From CAYSBK01 sp964429265 (GTDB lineage Bacteria; Planctomycetota; Phycisphaerae; Sedimentisphaerales; Anaerobacaceae): DNA of 52,418 nucleotides. The notes beneath the pieces are model-generated. The model worked only from the letters and a program-made list of their open reading frames with translations, searched no databases and was not told the origin of the DNA. A program made the position numbers and the translations under genes. The stretch's first letter is position 1, and each line of letters starts with the position of its first letter. Positions 7,912 to 15,930 of this stretch are shown one piece after another. Where the stretch lies: NCBI GenBank assembly GCA_964429265.1, contig CAYSBK010000002.1, positions 1 through 52,418 of the forward strand, given 5' to 3'.

Positions 7912-8577
7912 CTATCGCGAGAATTCTGCTTCTTTCATATTTTCATTAGCCGACGCACGTTGCGTCGAAAGACCACATATTTTGTTTCGCCTTCTGGAAG
8001 ATATGAGCAGGGTACCGATGGCAAGCAGAGTCATTGTCGCCGGTTCCGGTACCGGCACTGGGAACTCGTCCTCTTCTCCCGGCACGGGAAAATCGGGCAC
8101 TTCGGGCGGTTGAAATGGCGGTCGCCTGGGTGGGCGTCTGACGCCGCGGGCGGCCGAAAAGCCGCGCCGGGCATATATCCCTGCAGGCCCGAAGGCCCCG
8201 CCAATGGGTGCCCCCTGGACGACGAACTGTCCCGGCGTAATTGCGATCTCAAATTCGGTGCGTTCAAATACGGCGATTACAATTTTGGGTACATCGAGCC
8301 TGACCGTTGTTCTGTTTGAGGTAGGCTCTGCCACGTCTCCCAGCCAGTAAAGGAATTGATACCCGGGGTTCGCCACGGCGGTCAGCGTGATGGTTGAGTT
8401 CATCGCAAAACGATGAATGCCCGGCGCCGGTGTCACGATGCCGGCATCGGGCGGATTTTGCTGAAGCAGCAATGCGCACTGGTGGCCTGCGCCGTTCGCC
8501 GCCTCGTTTGGCAGCGCCGCTGCGGCAAGCACCACGGCCAAGAAGCACCTGATGAATATGGAAGTCTTGGATTCCAT
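7912..8577 (-). CDS. PEP-CTERM protein with a bacterial-repeat-like domain
   Basis: 221 residues from the ATG at 8577, which overlaps the stop of the preceding gene in a TGATG; a GTG at 8598 is an alternative. After a signal peptide (CFLAVVLAAAALPNEA) comes a stretch, about residues 50-95, with NSTITLTAVANPGYQFLYWLGDV. This resembles the InlB-type bacterial repeat seen in surface proteins. A Pro/Arg-rich linker follows, then VPEPATMTLLAIGTLLISSRRR, the PEP-CTERM signal. Unusually, about 27 residues follow the basic cluster, a longer tail than in its neighbours, so the gene's end may have drifted or the tail is removed on sorting. Confidence 0.8.
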   Translation of the reverse strand: MESKTSIFIRCFLAVVLAAAALPNEAANGAGHQCALLLQQNPPDAGIVTPAPGIHRFAMNSTITLTAVANPGYQFLYWLGDVAEPTSNRTTVRLDVPKIVIAVFERTEFEIAITPGQFVVQGAPIGGAFGPAGIYARRGFSAARGVRRPPRRPPFQPPEVPDFPVPGEEDEFPVPVPEPATMTLLAIGTLLISSRRRNKICGLSTQRASANENMKEAEFSR

Positions 8578-9233
8578 CAACTTCTCGCTCTGTTGCACGT
8601 ACCTGACGATTTACGAAGCTTGTGTTTGCTGCATCGCAGCAGTACGCAGCCGCCGAGGCCCAGCAGTGCGGCAGTAGCCGGCTCGGGAACAGGCACGGGT
8701 ACCGTGTCCGGACCCTTGATCTCATAGGTGCCCGCGGTCCAGTCGTAATCACTGCTGAACACCAGGAACCAGGAATGCTGACCAGCCGCGATATAGCCGC
8801 CCTCGAAGGTCCACTTCCAGAGTCCCTGTGTTTCGCTGACCACCGGCGAAGGGGCAATGCCGCCCTGTCCGTCGTCGATGCCCTTGGTGCCGTTCATCAG
8901 CGACTGGTCGATGGGTTGGCCTTCGATGTCGAGTACCTCGAAATAGGCCACGCCGTCGCCTTGGGAGAAGAAACTGCTGAAGATTTGATAGGCGTAAAGG
9001 TACCGACCCTCTCCGGGTTTTTCCAGGCCGTTGTCTATGTACTGCTGGGTTGATTGGTCGTCGGAGGTATCATAGACCGCAAAGTCAATCCAGCCGCTGA
9101 GCCCTTCTGCTGTCGCATACGACGTGCTGCCGTCGTAGTAAGAGCTTGTCAGTGTCGCATTCACTTTGTTGGAACTGAAAACAGCCACGAACAATAAAAC
9201 CCAAAAACCTGAACTCGTTACAAACCTTGCCAT
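8577..9233 (-). CDS. PEP-CTERM protein, paralogue of the protein at 9849-10508
   Basis: 218 residues. I choose the ATG at 9233 because AAGAGGAG lies immediately upstream; an upstream start at 9266 lacks this. A signal peptide (VLLFVAVFSSNKVNA) precedes a domain containing LSGWIDFAVYD, then GRYLYAYQIFSSFFSQGDG. This closely parallels LTGHIDFAVYD and GQYLYAYQIFNSPQSDG in the protein at 9849-10508, so the two are paralogues. It ends in VPEPATAALLGLGGCVLL and a basic tail of about 20 residues. Likely an exported envelope or extracellular protein; function unknown. Confidence 0.85.
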   Translation of the reverse strand: MARFVTSSGFWVLLFVAVFSSNKVNATLTSSYYDGSTSYATAEGLSGWIDFAVYDTSDDQSTQQYIDNGLEKPGEGRYLYAYQIFSSFFSQGDGVAYFEVLDIEGQPIDQSLMNGTKGIDDGQGGIAPSPVVSETQGLWKWTFEGGYIAAGQHSWFLVFSSDYDWTAGTYEIKGPDTVPVPVPEPATAALLGLGGCVLLRCSKHKLRKSSGTCNRARS

Positions 9234-9312
9234 CTCCTCTTCCTTTCCTGTACCTGGTAGGACCATTATCTGTACAAGCCGGCGGGCCCGCGCCTATTCT
9301 TGCCCGGCATAA

Positions 9313-9780
9313 TCATTGTCTGAATTTCCAGGTGAATATGCCGCCGGCGTAAATGCAGTTTGAGTCCGATGCTATGCCAATCAGCACCGGCAGGCCGAAA
9401 TCCTGCCTTGCTGCGGTTTCCGGAAAACGATCGTATCCGGGTGCTTGTGCACGGCCTGGTCCGGTCGGATCCCCAGCCGACGACCAACCATCCCATGGCA
9501 GGCCGACGCTGGCCGAATCAAGCAATGCGCTCTCGCAGGAGCTTTTCGATGGACCCGTACCAGCGCGGAAGATGCGTACCTGCGACCACTGAAGTGCACC
9601 GGCAAAGCGGTTATGGACGCGCTGCCACCAGTATTCGTAGAGGTCCGGCAAGTCGGTGCACAACCCCAGCTCGACCGTACAGTTATCCTGTCCACGCGGC
9701 ACCGCTGCGGCGGCGCTGCCGACGAGACAGCTTGAGATTATGAGAAAGCACAGTAAACCAGGTTTTCTCACTGCAGCCAT
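9313..9780 (-). CDS. Secreted protein of unknown function within the PEP-CTERM cluster
   Basis: 155 residues from the ATG at 9780, which has GGGAGG five bases upstream; an ATG at 9801 is in frame but lacks a site. There is a clear signal peptide (PGLLCFLIISSCLVGSAAA). The mature part has four cysteines and many Trp and Gly residues but no PEP-CTERM tail, unlike its neighbours. The C-terminus (PVLIGIASDSNCIYAGGIFTWKF) looks like it is cut before a sorting signal would begin. It may be a soluble partner, or a PEP-CTERM gene that lost its end. I do not recognise the family. Confidence 0.6.
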   Translation of the reverse strand: MAAVRKPGLLCFLIISSCLVGSAAAAVPRGQDNCTVELGLCTDLPDLYEYWWQRVHNRFAGALQWSQVRIFRAGTGPSKSSCESALLDSASVGLPWDGWSSAGDPTGPGRAQAPGYDRFPETAARQDFGLPVLIGIASDSNCIYAGGIFTWKFRQ

Positions 9781-9848
9781 TTGTCCCTCCCGCTTTAGCA
9801 TGACTTAATCTGTAATAACAATTCTTTTTACCAAGTTAAGCTGATTTT

Positions 9849-10508
9849 TCACCGTCGGCCAAATCGTCGGCCCGGCCGGTGCTTTCGCCCCGTAATGGTC
9901 AGTATCGCTCCGCCTATGCCCAGCAGGAATACGGTAGCCGGTTCGGGAAGGGGAGCGGGCAGATCTTCGACGACCTGGCCGAGGCCGCCGCCCTGAATGA
10001 TACCGCTACCGCGGGCCGGCAACCGGCTGCTGGTGAAAACAAGAATGACCGAGTAGTCGCCGTCCTCGATAACGCCCTTGCCAATGACGCCCGGCAGGAA
10101 CATAAAGAGAGCACCCTGGGCGGAACCCGGACTCGGTGAAAAGTAGGAATACGTAGGCTCTATGCCGTCGTCAACCTGGTACGAGTCCCAGCCTATGAGA
10201 CCGACCGATGCCCCTTCGCTTATCCCGATACAAAGCGAGTCGATGGGCCCATCGGACTGCGGTGAATTGAAAATCTGGTACGCGTAAAGGTACTGCCCGT
10301 CCGATGGGAAGCTGCCGGGAAAGTCATCGTAGACCGCGAAATCAATGTGACCCGTCAGCGTTCGACCGTCGGCGCTGTAGTCGAAGCTGACAGTGTCGGG
10401 TTCCCAGCCCGGAAGGGCACCCTCTATCGGCAGAGCAACTGCGGCGGGAGTAAGGACCGCCCAGGTAACAAAGCACGCCAGGATAATACGCACGCTTCTG
10501 AAAAGCAT
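9849..10508 (-). CDS. PEP-CTERM sorting domain protein, first gene of the cluster
   Basis: 219 residues. Signal peptide IILACFVTWAVLTPAAVA, a domain with LTGHIDFAVYD and GQYLYAYQIFNS shared with the protein at 8577-9233, then LPEPATVFLLGIGGAILTI and the basic tail GRKHRPGRRFGRR. The variant LPEP instead of VPEP is within the family's range. AGGGGG lies nine bases before the ATG. It is the first gene of the leftward cluster, and a 614-base gap with a promoter candidate lies upstream of it. Confidence 0.85.
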   Translation of the reverse strand: MLFRSVRIILACFVTWAVLTPAAVALPIEGALPGWEPDTVSFDYSADGRTLTGHIDFAVYDDFPGSFPSDGQYLYAYQIFNSPQSDGPIDSLCIGISEGASVGLIGWDSYQVDDGIEPTYSYFSPSPGSAQGALFMFLPGVIGKGVIEDGDYSVILVFTSSRLPARGSGIIQGGGLGQVVEDLPAPLPEPATVFLLGIGGAILTITGRKHRPGRRFGRR

Positions 10509-10672
10509 TATTCAGACCCCCCTGCAAATAGTTTCGTATGCAACTGCCCGATTGTTCCTGAGCCGCGTGCACAAAGCCGCGCGGCGGTTAACCATAAGCC
10601 CCATTCAAGGCGGCCGGCGTTTTTCAAGCCAACCGACCCATTGTTCGATCAACCTTCGGTGCGATTAAGCCC

Positions 10673-10726
10673 GGGTTGGACCCGATTCGCGTATCAAACG
10701 TTGCGAAGCATCGAGTTCTCCAACCC
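10673..10726 (-). ncRNA. Structured leader RNA candidate
   Basis: A nested hairpin. The outer stem is GGGTTGGA (10673-10680) with TCCAACCC (10719-10726), a perfect 8 bp. After a small internal loop, CGATTCGC (10683-10690) pairs with GCGA (10703-10706) and ATCG (10710-10713), with a three-base bulge AGC, closing a 12-base loop. In total 16 pairs in 54 bases. It lies about 105 bases downstream of a predicted leftward promoter and about 165 bases before the PEP-CTERM gene start. I cannot match it to a known riboswitch class. Confidence 0.4.
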
Positions 10727-10838
10727 ACCCCCATTTACGTGGTGTCGAAAAACCAAGAACCGGCAACTATCAAGCTCGCCAGTAACGAGTCTGACTATGC
10801 ATCTGTGATGTTTTTGACACCTCCGGTTCAACGCACTT

Positions 10839-10867
10839 ATTTAACCAAATTCACACCGACGGGTCAA
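10839..10867 (-). promoter_or_regulatory. Sigma-70-type promoter candidate for the PEP-CTERM cluster
   Basis: On the minus strand TTGACC (10862-10867) and TTAAAT (10839-10844) are separated by 17 bases, a good -35/-10 pair. It points leftward into the long leader of the gene at 10508. Confidence 0.45.
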
Positions 10868-11122
10868 GTGTTTTTTTGCGGGCGGCAGTTTGCGCAGCAG
10901 AAAGCAAGCGTCGCAGGACCGAGGTAGCGTTCTACAATGGCTGCAGCCCCAACTTATAGGTCCAAGATGTGCCTGGGTCCCAATATGCGCGTAGCAGCGG
11001 CGAAAAAAATTTACCCCTCGTGGTAACACTGCCGGTCAAGGTCTGTCAGTGAACCGGTCGCGTTTTTCCGGCGTACGCACGCTTTAGAAAGTCGGGGGCA
11101 GCCGGCGGCAAGCAGCCCGGAA

Positions 11123-12349
11123 TCAGTCCCGGGCCGGTGGCTTTGACTTTCTTATGGGCTTTTCTCTCTCGTATCGGCTGATATTGCGAATGGCCTGTCG
11201 CAGGCGTTGTTCGTTCTCGACAAGGGCGATTCGCATAAAACCTTCCCCGTTTTCGCCGAAAGCCCTGCCCGGAGCTATCGCGACCTCGGCATGTTCCATC
11301 AGCTCCATTGCGTAGTCAATGGTGCTTTTGCCTTTCAAACGTTCCGGCGGGACCTTTGCCCAGACGAACATACCGGCGCGGGGTTTTTCAACCTGCCAGC
11401 CGATTCGCAACAGGCCGTCGCAAACCACGTCGCGTCGGCTTTGGTACCTCTGGTTCTGGACTTCTATGTCCTGGTCGCAGTGACGCATAGCGATGATGCC
11501 CGCTATCTGCATGGCCTGGAAAATGCCGTAGTCGTAATAACCCTTTATTGTCGCAAGGTACTCGACCATATCCCTGTTGCCGGCGACGAAGCCTATACGA
11601 AAACCTGCCATATTGTACGGCTTGCTCATCGTGGTGAACTCCACGCCGACGTCCTTGGCGCCGGGGACCGAAAGAAAACTGGGCGCCTTGTAGCCGTCGA
11701 AGCACGTCTGGCCGTATGCAAAGTCGTGTATCACCGCTATCTTGAATCGCTTTGCAAGCTCCACGACCGGTTCAAAAAAGCCTTCGTCAACGGTCATCGC
11801 CGTCGGGTTGTGGGGGTAATTGAGAATGAGCAGTTTCGGCTTGGGGTAGAGCCGCTCGCAGACCATTGCGATGGTGTCGATGAACTTCTGGTCGTTGCCC
11901 AGCGGCACCGAAATGACATTTGCACCAGCCAGTGCCACCGCGTAGTTGTGGATGGGAAATGCGGGGTCCGGCACAATGGCGGTGTCGCCCGGTCCCAGCA
12001 TGGCCAGGCACAGGTGGCTGAAACCTTCCTTGGAGCCTATGCACGCCAGGACCTCCGTTTCCCAGTCAAGCTGCACGTTCCAGAGCCGCTGGTATTTCAT
12101 CGCCATTTCCCGCCGCAGGTTCTTGATGCCCCGGGAGGCGCTATACCGGTGATTGCGGACGTCCCGGGCCGCCTCACAGAGCTTCTCTATGACGATTTTT
12201 GGGGCCCCGTCGGAGGGATTGCCCATACCCAGGTCGATGATATCGGCGCCTGCCTGGCGCTTGGCCAGCTTCAACGCGTTGAGCCGGCCAAAAAGGTAAG
12301 GCGGCAGTCGCTTGATTCTTGCAGCCGGTTCTATCCTGAAATCTGCCAT
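11123..12349 (-). CDS. alaC: AlaC-like alanine/glutamate-pyruvate aminotransferase
   Basis: 408 residues, fold-type I PLP aminotransferase. The N-terminus (RIKRLPPYLFGRLNALKLAKRQAGADIIDLGMGNP) and many blocks (SRGIKNLRR, IGSKEGFSHLCLAMLGPGDT, YPHNPTAMTV, GMFVWAKVP) match E. coli AlaC, which makes alanine from pyruvate with glutamate. The PLP lysine lies in TMSKPYNMAGFRIGF. It belongs to the broader group that also includes LL-diaminopimelate aminotransferases, so a role in lysine synthesis cannot be excluded. A promoter candidate lies at 12394-12421, so it may be transcribed separately from the polyamine genes upstream. Confidence 0.82.
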   Translation of the reverse strand: MADFRIEPAARIKRLPPYLFGRLNALKLAKRQAGADIIDLGMGNPSDGAPKIVIEKLCEAARDVRNHRYSASRGIKNLRREMAMKYQRLWNVQLDWETEVLACIGSKEGFSHLCLAMLGPGDTAIVPDPAFPIHNYAVALAGANVISVPLGNDQKFIDTIAMVCERLYPKPKLLILNYPHNPTAMTVDEGFFEPVVELAKRFKIAVIHDFAYGQTCFDGYKAPSFLSVPGAKDVGVEFTTMSKPYNMAGFRIGFVAGNRDMVEYLATIKGYYDYGIFQAMQIAGIIAMRHCDQDIEVQNQRYQSRRDVVCDGLLRIGWQVEKPRAGMFVWAKVPPERLKGKSTIDYAMELMEHAEVAIAPGRAFGENGEGFMRIALVENEQRLRQAIRNISRYEREKPIRKSKPPARD

Positions 12350-12393
12350 AACTGTCTCTGTATGCTCGTGTTGCTACATGAATACAATCGACA

Positions 12394-12421
12394 AGTGTAC
12401 GGCCGCGGGGTGAATTTTCAA
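12394..12421 (-). promoter_or_regulatory. Promoter candidate for alaC
   Basis: On the minus strand TTGAAA (12416-12421) and TACACT (12394-12399) are spaced 16 bases apart, about 45 bases before the alaC start. Confidence 0.4.
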
Positions 12422-12460
12422 ACCATTTTGACCGGGCGGCGGCGTGCGGCCGGTCGGGCT

Positions 12461-13495
12461 TTATTTGAAGATAGCGTTCCAGCGGCGTCTTGGGCGGTCT
12501 TTCCAGTCGCCCTTGTGGTAGATATAACTGGCGATCAGGGGCAGCACGGTGGTAGCTTCGGCGTAAACCATTTGCTGGTGGCCGCTGTCGACCTTGCCCC
12601 AGGAGGTGGCCTCTTTCAAAGTCGAGCCCGAGCAGGCACCGTCCCTGACGTCCGCGACGGTTATTTGGACCGCGTACTTGTGCATATCGACGGGCCGGCC
12701 GAGCACCTCCGCGCAGACGACGGTGTCCTGCGCGAAGTTCTTCGGCACGCCGCCTCCTATCATAAACAACCCCGTGGTTTCGGCCTTCATCTTTATCTCG
12801 GTCAATTCGCGGAAATCTCTGACGCAGTCGATGGCGACGTGGCGGTCCGGTCTTTCGTACTGGTGCTTTACCAGTCCGAAGCCCGCGCTCGAATCCGAAA
12901 AGGCCGGGCAGAATACCGGCACATCGTTCTCGTAAGCCAGTTGCACAAGTGAGTCTTTCTTCTTGGCTGCGGTCGTCAGGAACCTGCCCATTTCCCTGAT
13001 GAACTGGCGCGACGAGTACGCCTTCGGTTCCAGTGAATCGGCGATTAGCTTTATCGTGTTGTCGCAAACCTGCAACTGCTCTTCGTCGATGTAGGTATCA
13101 TATATGCGGTCGATATATAACGAGCGCAGCAGCCGATCGTCGACCGAGGCCGTTCCCCTGTAGTGTCGAAAGCCCAGGGCCTCGAAGAAATCCATATCGA
13201 CTATCGTTGCGCCGGAAGCGACCACCACGTCGGCCATATTGCAGCGGACCATATCGGCATAAACCCGCATACAGCCGGCGGCGCTGGTGCTGCCGGCAAT
13301 GCACAGGATGACCGTGCAGTCGGGGTCATTCAGCATCAAGTCCAGAACGTCGGCCGCACCGGCAACCTCGCGGGCGCTGAAAGACATATTTCGCATCGCG
13401 TCGACGATGGGCGTCGAATCGAACGAGGTGATGTCGATGTGTTCCACCGGTTCCTTCAGGAAGTCCCGCTTCTTGATATCGCTTGCGTCGTTCAT
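12461..13495 (-). CDS. Deoxyhypusine synthase-like protein, probable homospermidine synthase
   Basis: 344 residues, deoxyhypusine synthase family. The NAD-dependent enzyme moves the aminobutyl group of spermidine or putrescine via an imine on a lysine. The equivalent lysine is visible in MIGGGVPKNF (eukaryotic GGGVVKH). Other family parts are LCIAGSTSAAGCM, VVASGATIVDMDF, VFCPAFSDSSAGFG and DGACSGSTLKEATSWGK. Bacteria lack the normal substrate eIF5A, and this gene starts one base after agmatinase, which makes putrescine. I therefore infer a small-molecule product such as homospermidine. It is the last gene of the pdaD-speB operon. The family call is secure; the product is not proven. Confidence 0.85.
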   Translation of the reverse strand: MNDASDIKKRDFLKEPVEHIDITSFDSTPIVDAMRNMSFSAREVAGAADVLDLMLNDPDCTVILCIAGSTSAAGCMRVYADMVRCNMADVVVASGATIVDMDFFEALGFRHYRGTASVDDRLLRSLYIDRIYDTYIDEEQLQVCDNTIKLIADSLEPKAYSSRQFIREMGRFLTTAAKKKDSLVQLAYENDVPVFCPAFSDSSAGFGLVKHQYERPDRHVAIDCVRDFRELTEIKMKAETTGLFMIGGGVPKNFAQDTVVCAEVLGRPVDMHKYAVQITVADVRDGACSGSTLKEATSWGKVDSGHQQMVYAEATTVLPLIASYIYHKGDWKDRPRRRWNAIFK

Positions 13496-13496
13496 G

Positions 13497-14399
13497 TCAA
13501 CCTCGAAACTTGTAGCCGAGCAGCTTGTAAATCAGTTTCGCCGCCAGGAAATCCGGCGACTTGTTGTTCGGCTGCGGACATAACTCGACGACATCAAACC
13601 CGACCACGTCCTTGTGCCGGGATACCGTTCTCAGTAAAGCCAGAACGTCGTACCACGAAAGCCCGCCCGGTTCCGGTGTGCCGGTTGACGGCATTATCGA
13701 GGGGTCGAAAACGTCCAGGTCGATCGTTATGTAAACCTTCTCGGTGAGCCTTTCCAGGACCTGCCGGATCCACGCGTGATTGTCATAAATCTCTTCGGCA
13801 AAAAAGACGTTCTGCCTGTCCACGAAGGGCTTTTCCGACGAATCCATACTGCGGATGCCGACCTGCACAACCGGGGCAAGCTCCCTGGCCCTTGCCATCA
13901 CACAGGCGTGATTGTAACGGCAGCCATTGTACTGCTGCCTCAGGTCGCAGTGGGCATCGAGCTGGAGAACGCTGAGGTCGTTGCCTCGCCTGCAATGGGC
14001 CTTTATGGGTGCCAGGCTGACCGTGTGCTCTCCGCCGAGGGCGACCACAAACTTGCCTTGCTCGACAAATCTATGGACACGGGCGTGGGCAATCTCGACC
14101 ATTTCTTCCGGCGTGCCGTCGGTCCGGACGGGTTCGTCGGTAAAGATGCCGTGCCTGTAAACCTCTGAGTCGGTCTCGATGTCATAAAGCTCCATATTGG
14201 CCGATGCTTCTATTATGGCCGCCGGCCCATCGGCCGAGCCTTTCAGCCAGGTGCTGGTTTTATCGTACGGCACCGGCACTATAACTACCTTTGCCGTCTC
14301 AAGGTTCGAAAATTCGACCGGCAGGTCACCAAAGTTCGGCATCCCGTCCATCTCGCCAACTCGTGCCATCAACGAAACGTGATATGAATCGGCTGCCAC
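13497..14399 (-). CDS. speB: Agmatinase
   Basis: 300 residues from the GTG at 14399, directly after the pdaD stop; an internal ATG (MPNFGDLP, about residue 20) could be the true start. Ureohydrolase family: it hydrolyses agmatine to putrescine and urea using two Mn ions. Metal-binding motifs are GGEHT, QLDAHCDLR, and DLDVFDPS, with the later GFDVVEL. Substrate choice (agmatine over arginine) is inferred from the position next to arginine decarboxylase. The downstream gene would use the putrescine. Confidence 0.9.
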   Translation of the reverse strand: MAADSYHVSLMARVGEMDGMPNFGDLPVEFSNLETAKVVIVPVPYDKTSTWLKGSADGPAAIIEASANMELYDIETDSEVYRHGIFTDEPVRTDGTPEEMVEIAHARVHRFVEQGKFVVALGGEHTVSLAPIKAHCRRGNDLSVLQLDAHCDLRQQYNGCRYNHACVMARARELAPVVQVGIRSMDSSEKPFVDRQNVFFAEEIYDNHAWIRQVLERLTEKVYITIDLDVFDPSIMPSTGTPEPGGLSWYDVLALLRTVSRHKDVVGFDVVELCPQPNNKSPDFLAAKLIYKLLGYKFRG

Positions 14400-14984
14400 T
14401 CAGCAAGGCACACCGTTCGCACCGGCGTCTTGCCGGTTGAACAGAAACATTGCAATTGCCACAACCGTTGTCCACAACCCCTGCTTGCCTCTGGCGGTCT
14501 GGGTTATGTTGGAGGTTCTGATGATAAGCCCGCTCGATTTGTAAACCTGTTCCTTTTCGGACCACGCCTTATCCGGGTCAACCTCGAGGCCCAGTGTTGT
14601 CCCGAGCATGCCGGCGGCCAGGTCTTCGGCCATATCCGCCGCTTCCTGGCGGTTCATCCCGTGGCCGTGCACCTCGCTAAGGTAACCCCACTTCTGACTG
14701 TCTTTCGGCACGGCTATACCAACCGAGGCGGCCACCAGTCTGCCATGCTCATTGGTGTCGGCCCTTGCCAGGACACAGTAACATATCTGGCCGGGCGTTA
14801 AACGCTCAAGCCCCTTCTCTCTGCTGATTATTCTGCAGCCCGGCGGCAGAATCGAGGACACCTGCACGAGGTTCTGCTGGGCAACGCCGGCGGCTCGCAG
14901 CGCCTGCTCGAACGACTTGAGCTGGTACTTATGCCGGCCAAGCCCCTTGGTCAGAAATACGCTCGTCGGAACAAGGTTCATCAT
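14400..14984 (-). CDS. pdaD: Pyruvoyl-dependent arginine decarboxylase
   Basis: 194 residues from the ATG at 14984, supported by AGGAGA six bases upstream. PvlArgDC decarboxylates arginine to agmatine. The proenzyme cleaves itself between two serines in VSSILPPGC, and the second becomes the pyruvoyl group; the motif is intact. Other family parts are SVFLTKGLGRHKYQLKSFE and the Glu in EVHGHGM. The C-terminal FLFNRQDAGANGVPC is an extension beyond the core of small archaeal enzymes. A perfect TATAAT lies at 15010-15015 on the same strand, but its -35 is poor. It heads the three-gene polyamine operon. Confidence 0.92.
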   Translation of the reverse strand: MMNLVPTSVFLTKGLGRHKYQLKSFEQALRAAGVAQQNLVQVSSILPPGCRIISREKGLERLTPGQICYCVLARADTNEHGRLVAASVGIAVPKDSQKWGYLSEVHGHGMNRQEAADMAEDLAAGMLGTTLGLEVDPDKAWSEKEQVYKSSGLIIRTSNITQTARGKQGLWTTVVAIAMFLFNRQDAGANGVPC

Positions 14985-15082
14985 ACCGGTTCTCCTGAAA
15001 TTGCGCCGGATTATACGCACGCAGGTTCTTGAGCGAAACAAAAAAATTTCGCGACGCCGCCGATGTCCGGCCGAGGCTGAGC

Positions 15083-15865
15083 CTACCGGCGTATTTGGTC
15101 CCTGCGGTATTGAATGTAGGCCTGCCGCATCGCCACGTAGGGCTCCGTCGCAGCCGACTTGAATTGCTCGTATTCGCCGAGGTGGAAGGAGCTTTCATTT
15201 GTGAAACGCCCCACCGATATACCCACTGAAACCTCGGCCGGCTCGACGTAGCGTATCGGATTTAGAAACTGGTCGCCCAGCATCCCTATAGAGTCCCTCA
15301 GGGTCGAAGGCCCCAGAACCGGCCAGACGATATAGAACCCGTCGCCCATCCCGTGCACAGCAAGGCTCTGGCCCAGGTCTTCCTGCTGGGGCAACAGGCC
15401 GCGCTTGTCTTTTGCCGGGTCGCCGAAGCCGAGCACACCTTCGGTGGTGTTTATCCAGAACCTTCGCAGCTCGATGCCCGCCGAGTCGTTCTTGCCCTGC
15501 AGCAGACAATTGGCCAGGCGGGCGGGGGTGGTTAGATTCCGGAAGAAGTTGCGGATGCCCACCCGAGCCGGGTGTGGGATAACCGCCTTACAAGTCACCG
15601 CGCAGGGCTTCAAAAGCCAGAAGTAAAATACATCGTTTACCTGGAACATTATCCTGTTGAATGGCTCAAGTGGGTCGGCGACCTCAATGGTTTGCTCGGC
15701 GAGTTCTTCCTCCAGCAGGTCGAAATCGCTGTTGTCGTTCGGCTGTTCATTAGGAGCTGCCGGGGAATTGCCGCCGGCCGGGCGAGCAGGCCTCGGACCG
15801 CCGGATGCGGCACAGCCGGCGGCTGCAATCAGCAAACCCGCAAGCGCACAGAGTTGTAGTTTCAT
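15083..15865 (-). CDS. mlaA: MlaA/VacJ family outer-membrane lipoprotein
   Basis: 260 residues from the ATG at 15865, chosen because it gives a proper lipoprotein signal (LCALAGLLIAAAGC). After a Pro/Asn-rich linker the VacJ domain starts at about residue 65: DPLEPFNRIMFQVNDVF, then the RNFFRNLTTPARLANCLLQGK region, FWINTTEGVLGFGDPA, EDLGQSLAVHGMGDGFYIVWPVLGPSTLRD, all diagnostic. MlaA removes phospholipid from the outer leaflet of the outer membrane and passes it to MlaC. The RND exporter gene lies 65 bases upstream. No MlaEFD ABC transporter or MlaD MCE protein is in the window. Confidence 0.93.
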   Translation of the reverse strand: MKLQLCALAGLLIAAAGCAASGGPRPARPAGGNSPAAPNEQPNDNSDFDLLEEELAEQTIEVADPLEPFNRIMFQVNDVFYFWLLKPCAVTCKAVIPHPARVGIRNFFRNLTTPARLANCLLQGKNDSAGIELRRFWINTTEGVLGFGDPAKDKRGLLPQQEDLGQSLAVHGMGDGFYIVWPVLGPSTLRDSIGMLGDQFLNPIRYVEPAEVSVGISVGRFTNESSFHLGEYEQFKSAATEPYVAMRQAYIQYRRDQIRR

Positions 15866-15930
15866 ACTCAGCGTTCCAAGAAGCTGCGTTCCGTCTGCAG
15901 GATGCATCTTATTGGTTAAGCCTTCGGCTA

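Larger units (their letters stand above)
10509..11122. other. 614-base intergenic region upstream of the PEP-CTERM cluster
   Basis: I see no convincing gene here on either strand. It holds a leftward promoter candidate (10839-10867), a strong nested hairpin (10673-10726) and a smaller inverted repeat ACCGA/TCGGT (10632-10636 with 10656-10660). The right-hand part is also the 3' flank of alaC. If the promoter is used, the first PEP-CTERM gene has a leader of over 300 bases. Confidence 0.6.

Noticed and set aside
10509..11122. Cyclic di-GMP riboswitch upstream of the PEP-CTERM cluster
   Set aside because: The conserved GEMM core sequences are not present; only a generic hairpin is supported.
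11123..15041. Long open frames on the opposite strand of the aminotransferase and polyamine genes
   Set aside because: They arise from GC-rich codon use opposite real genes and show no family motifs.
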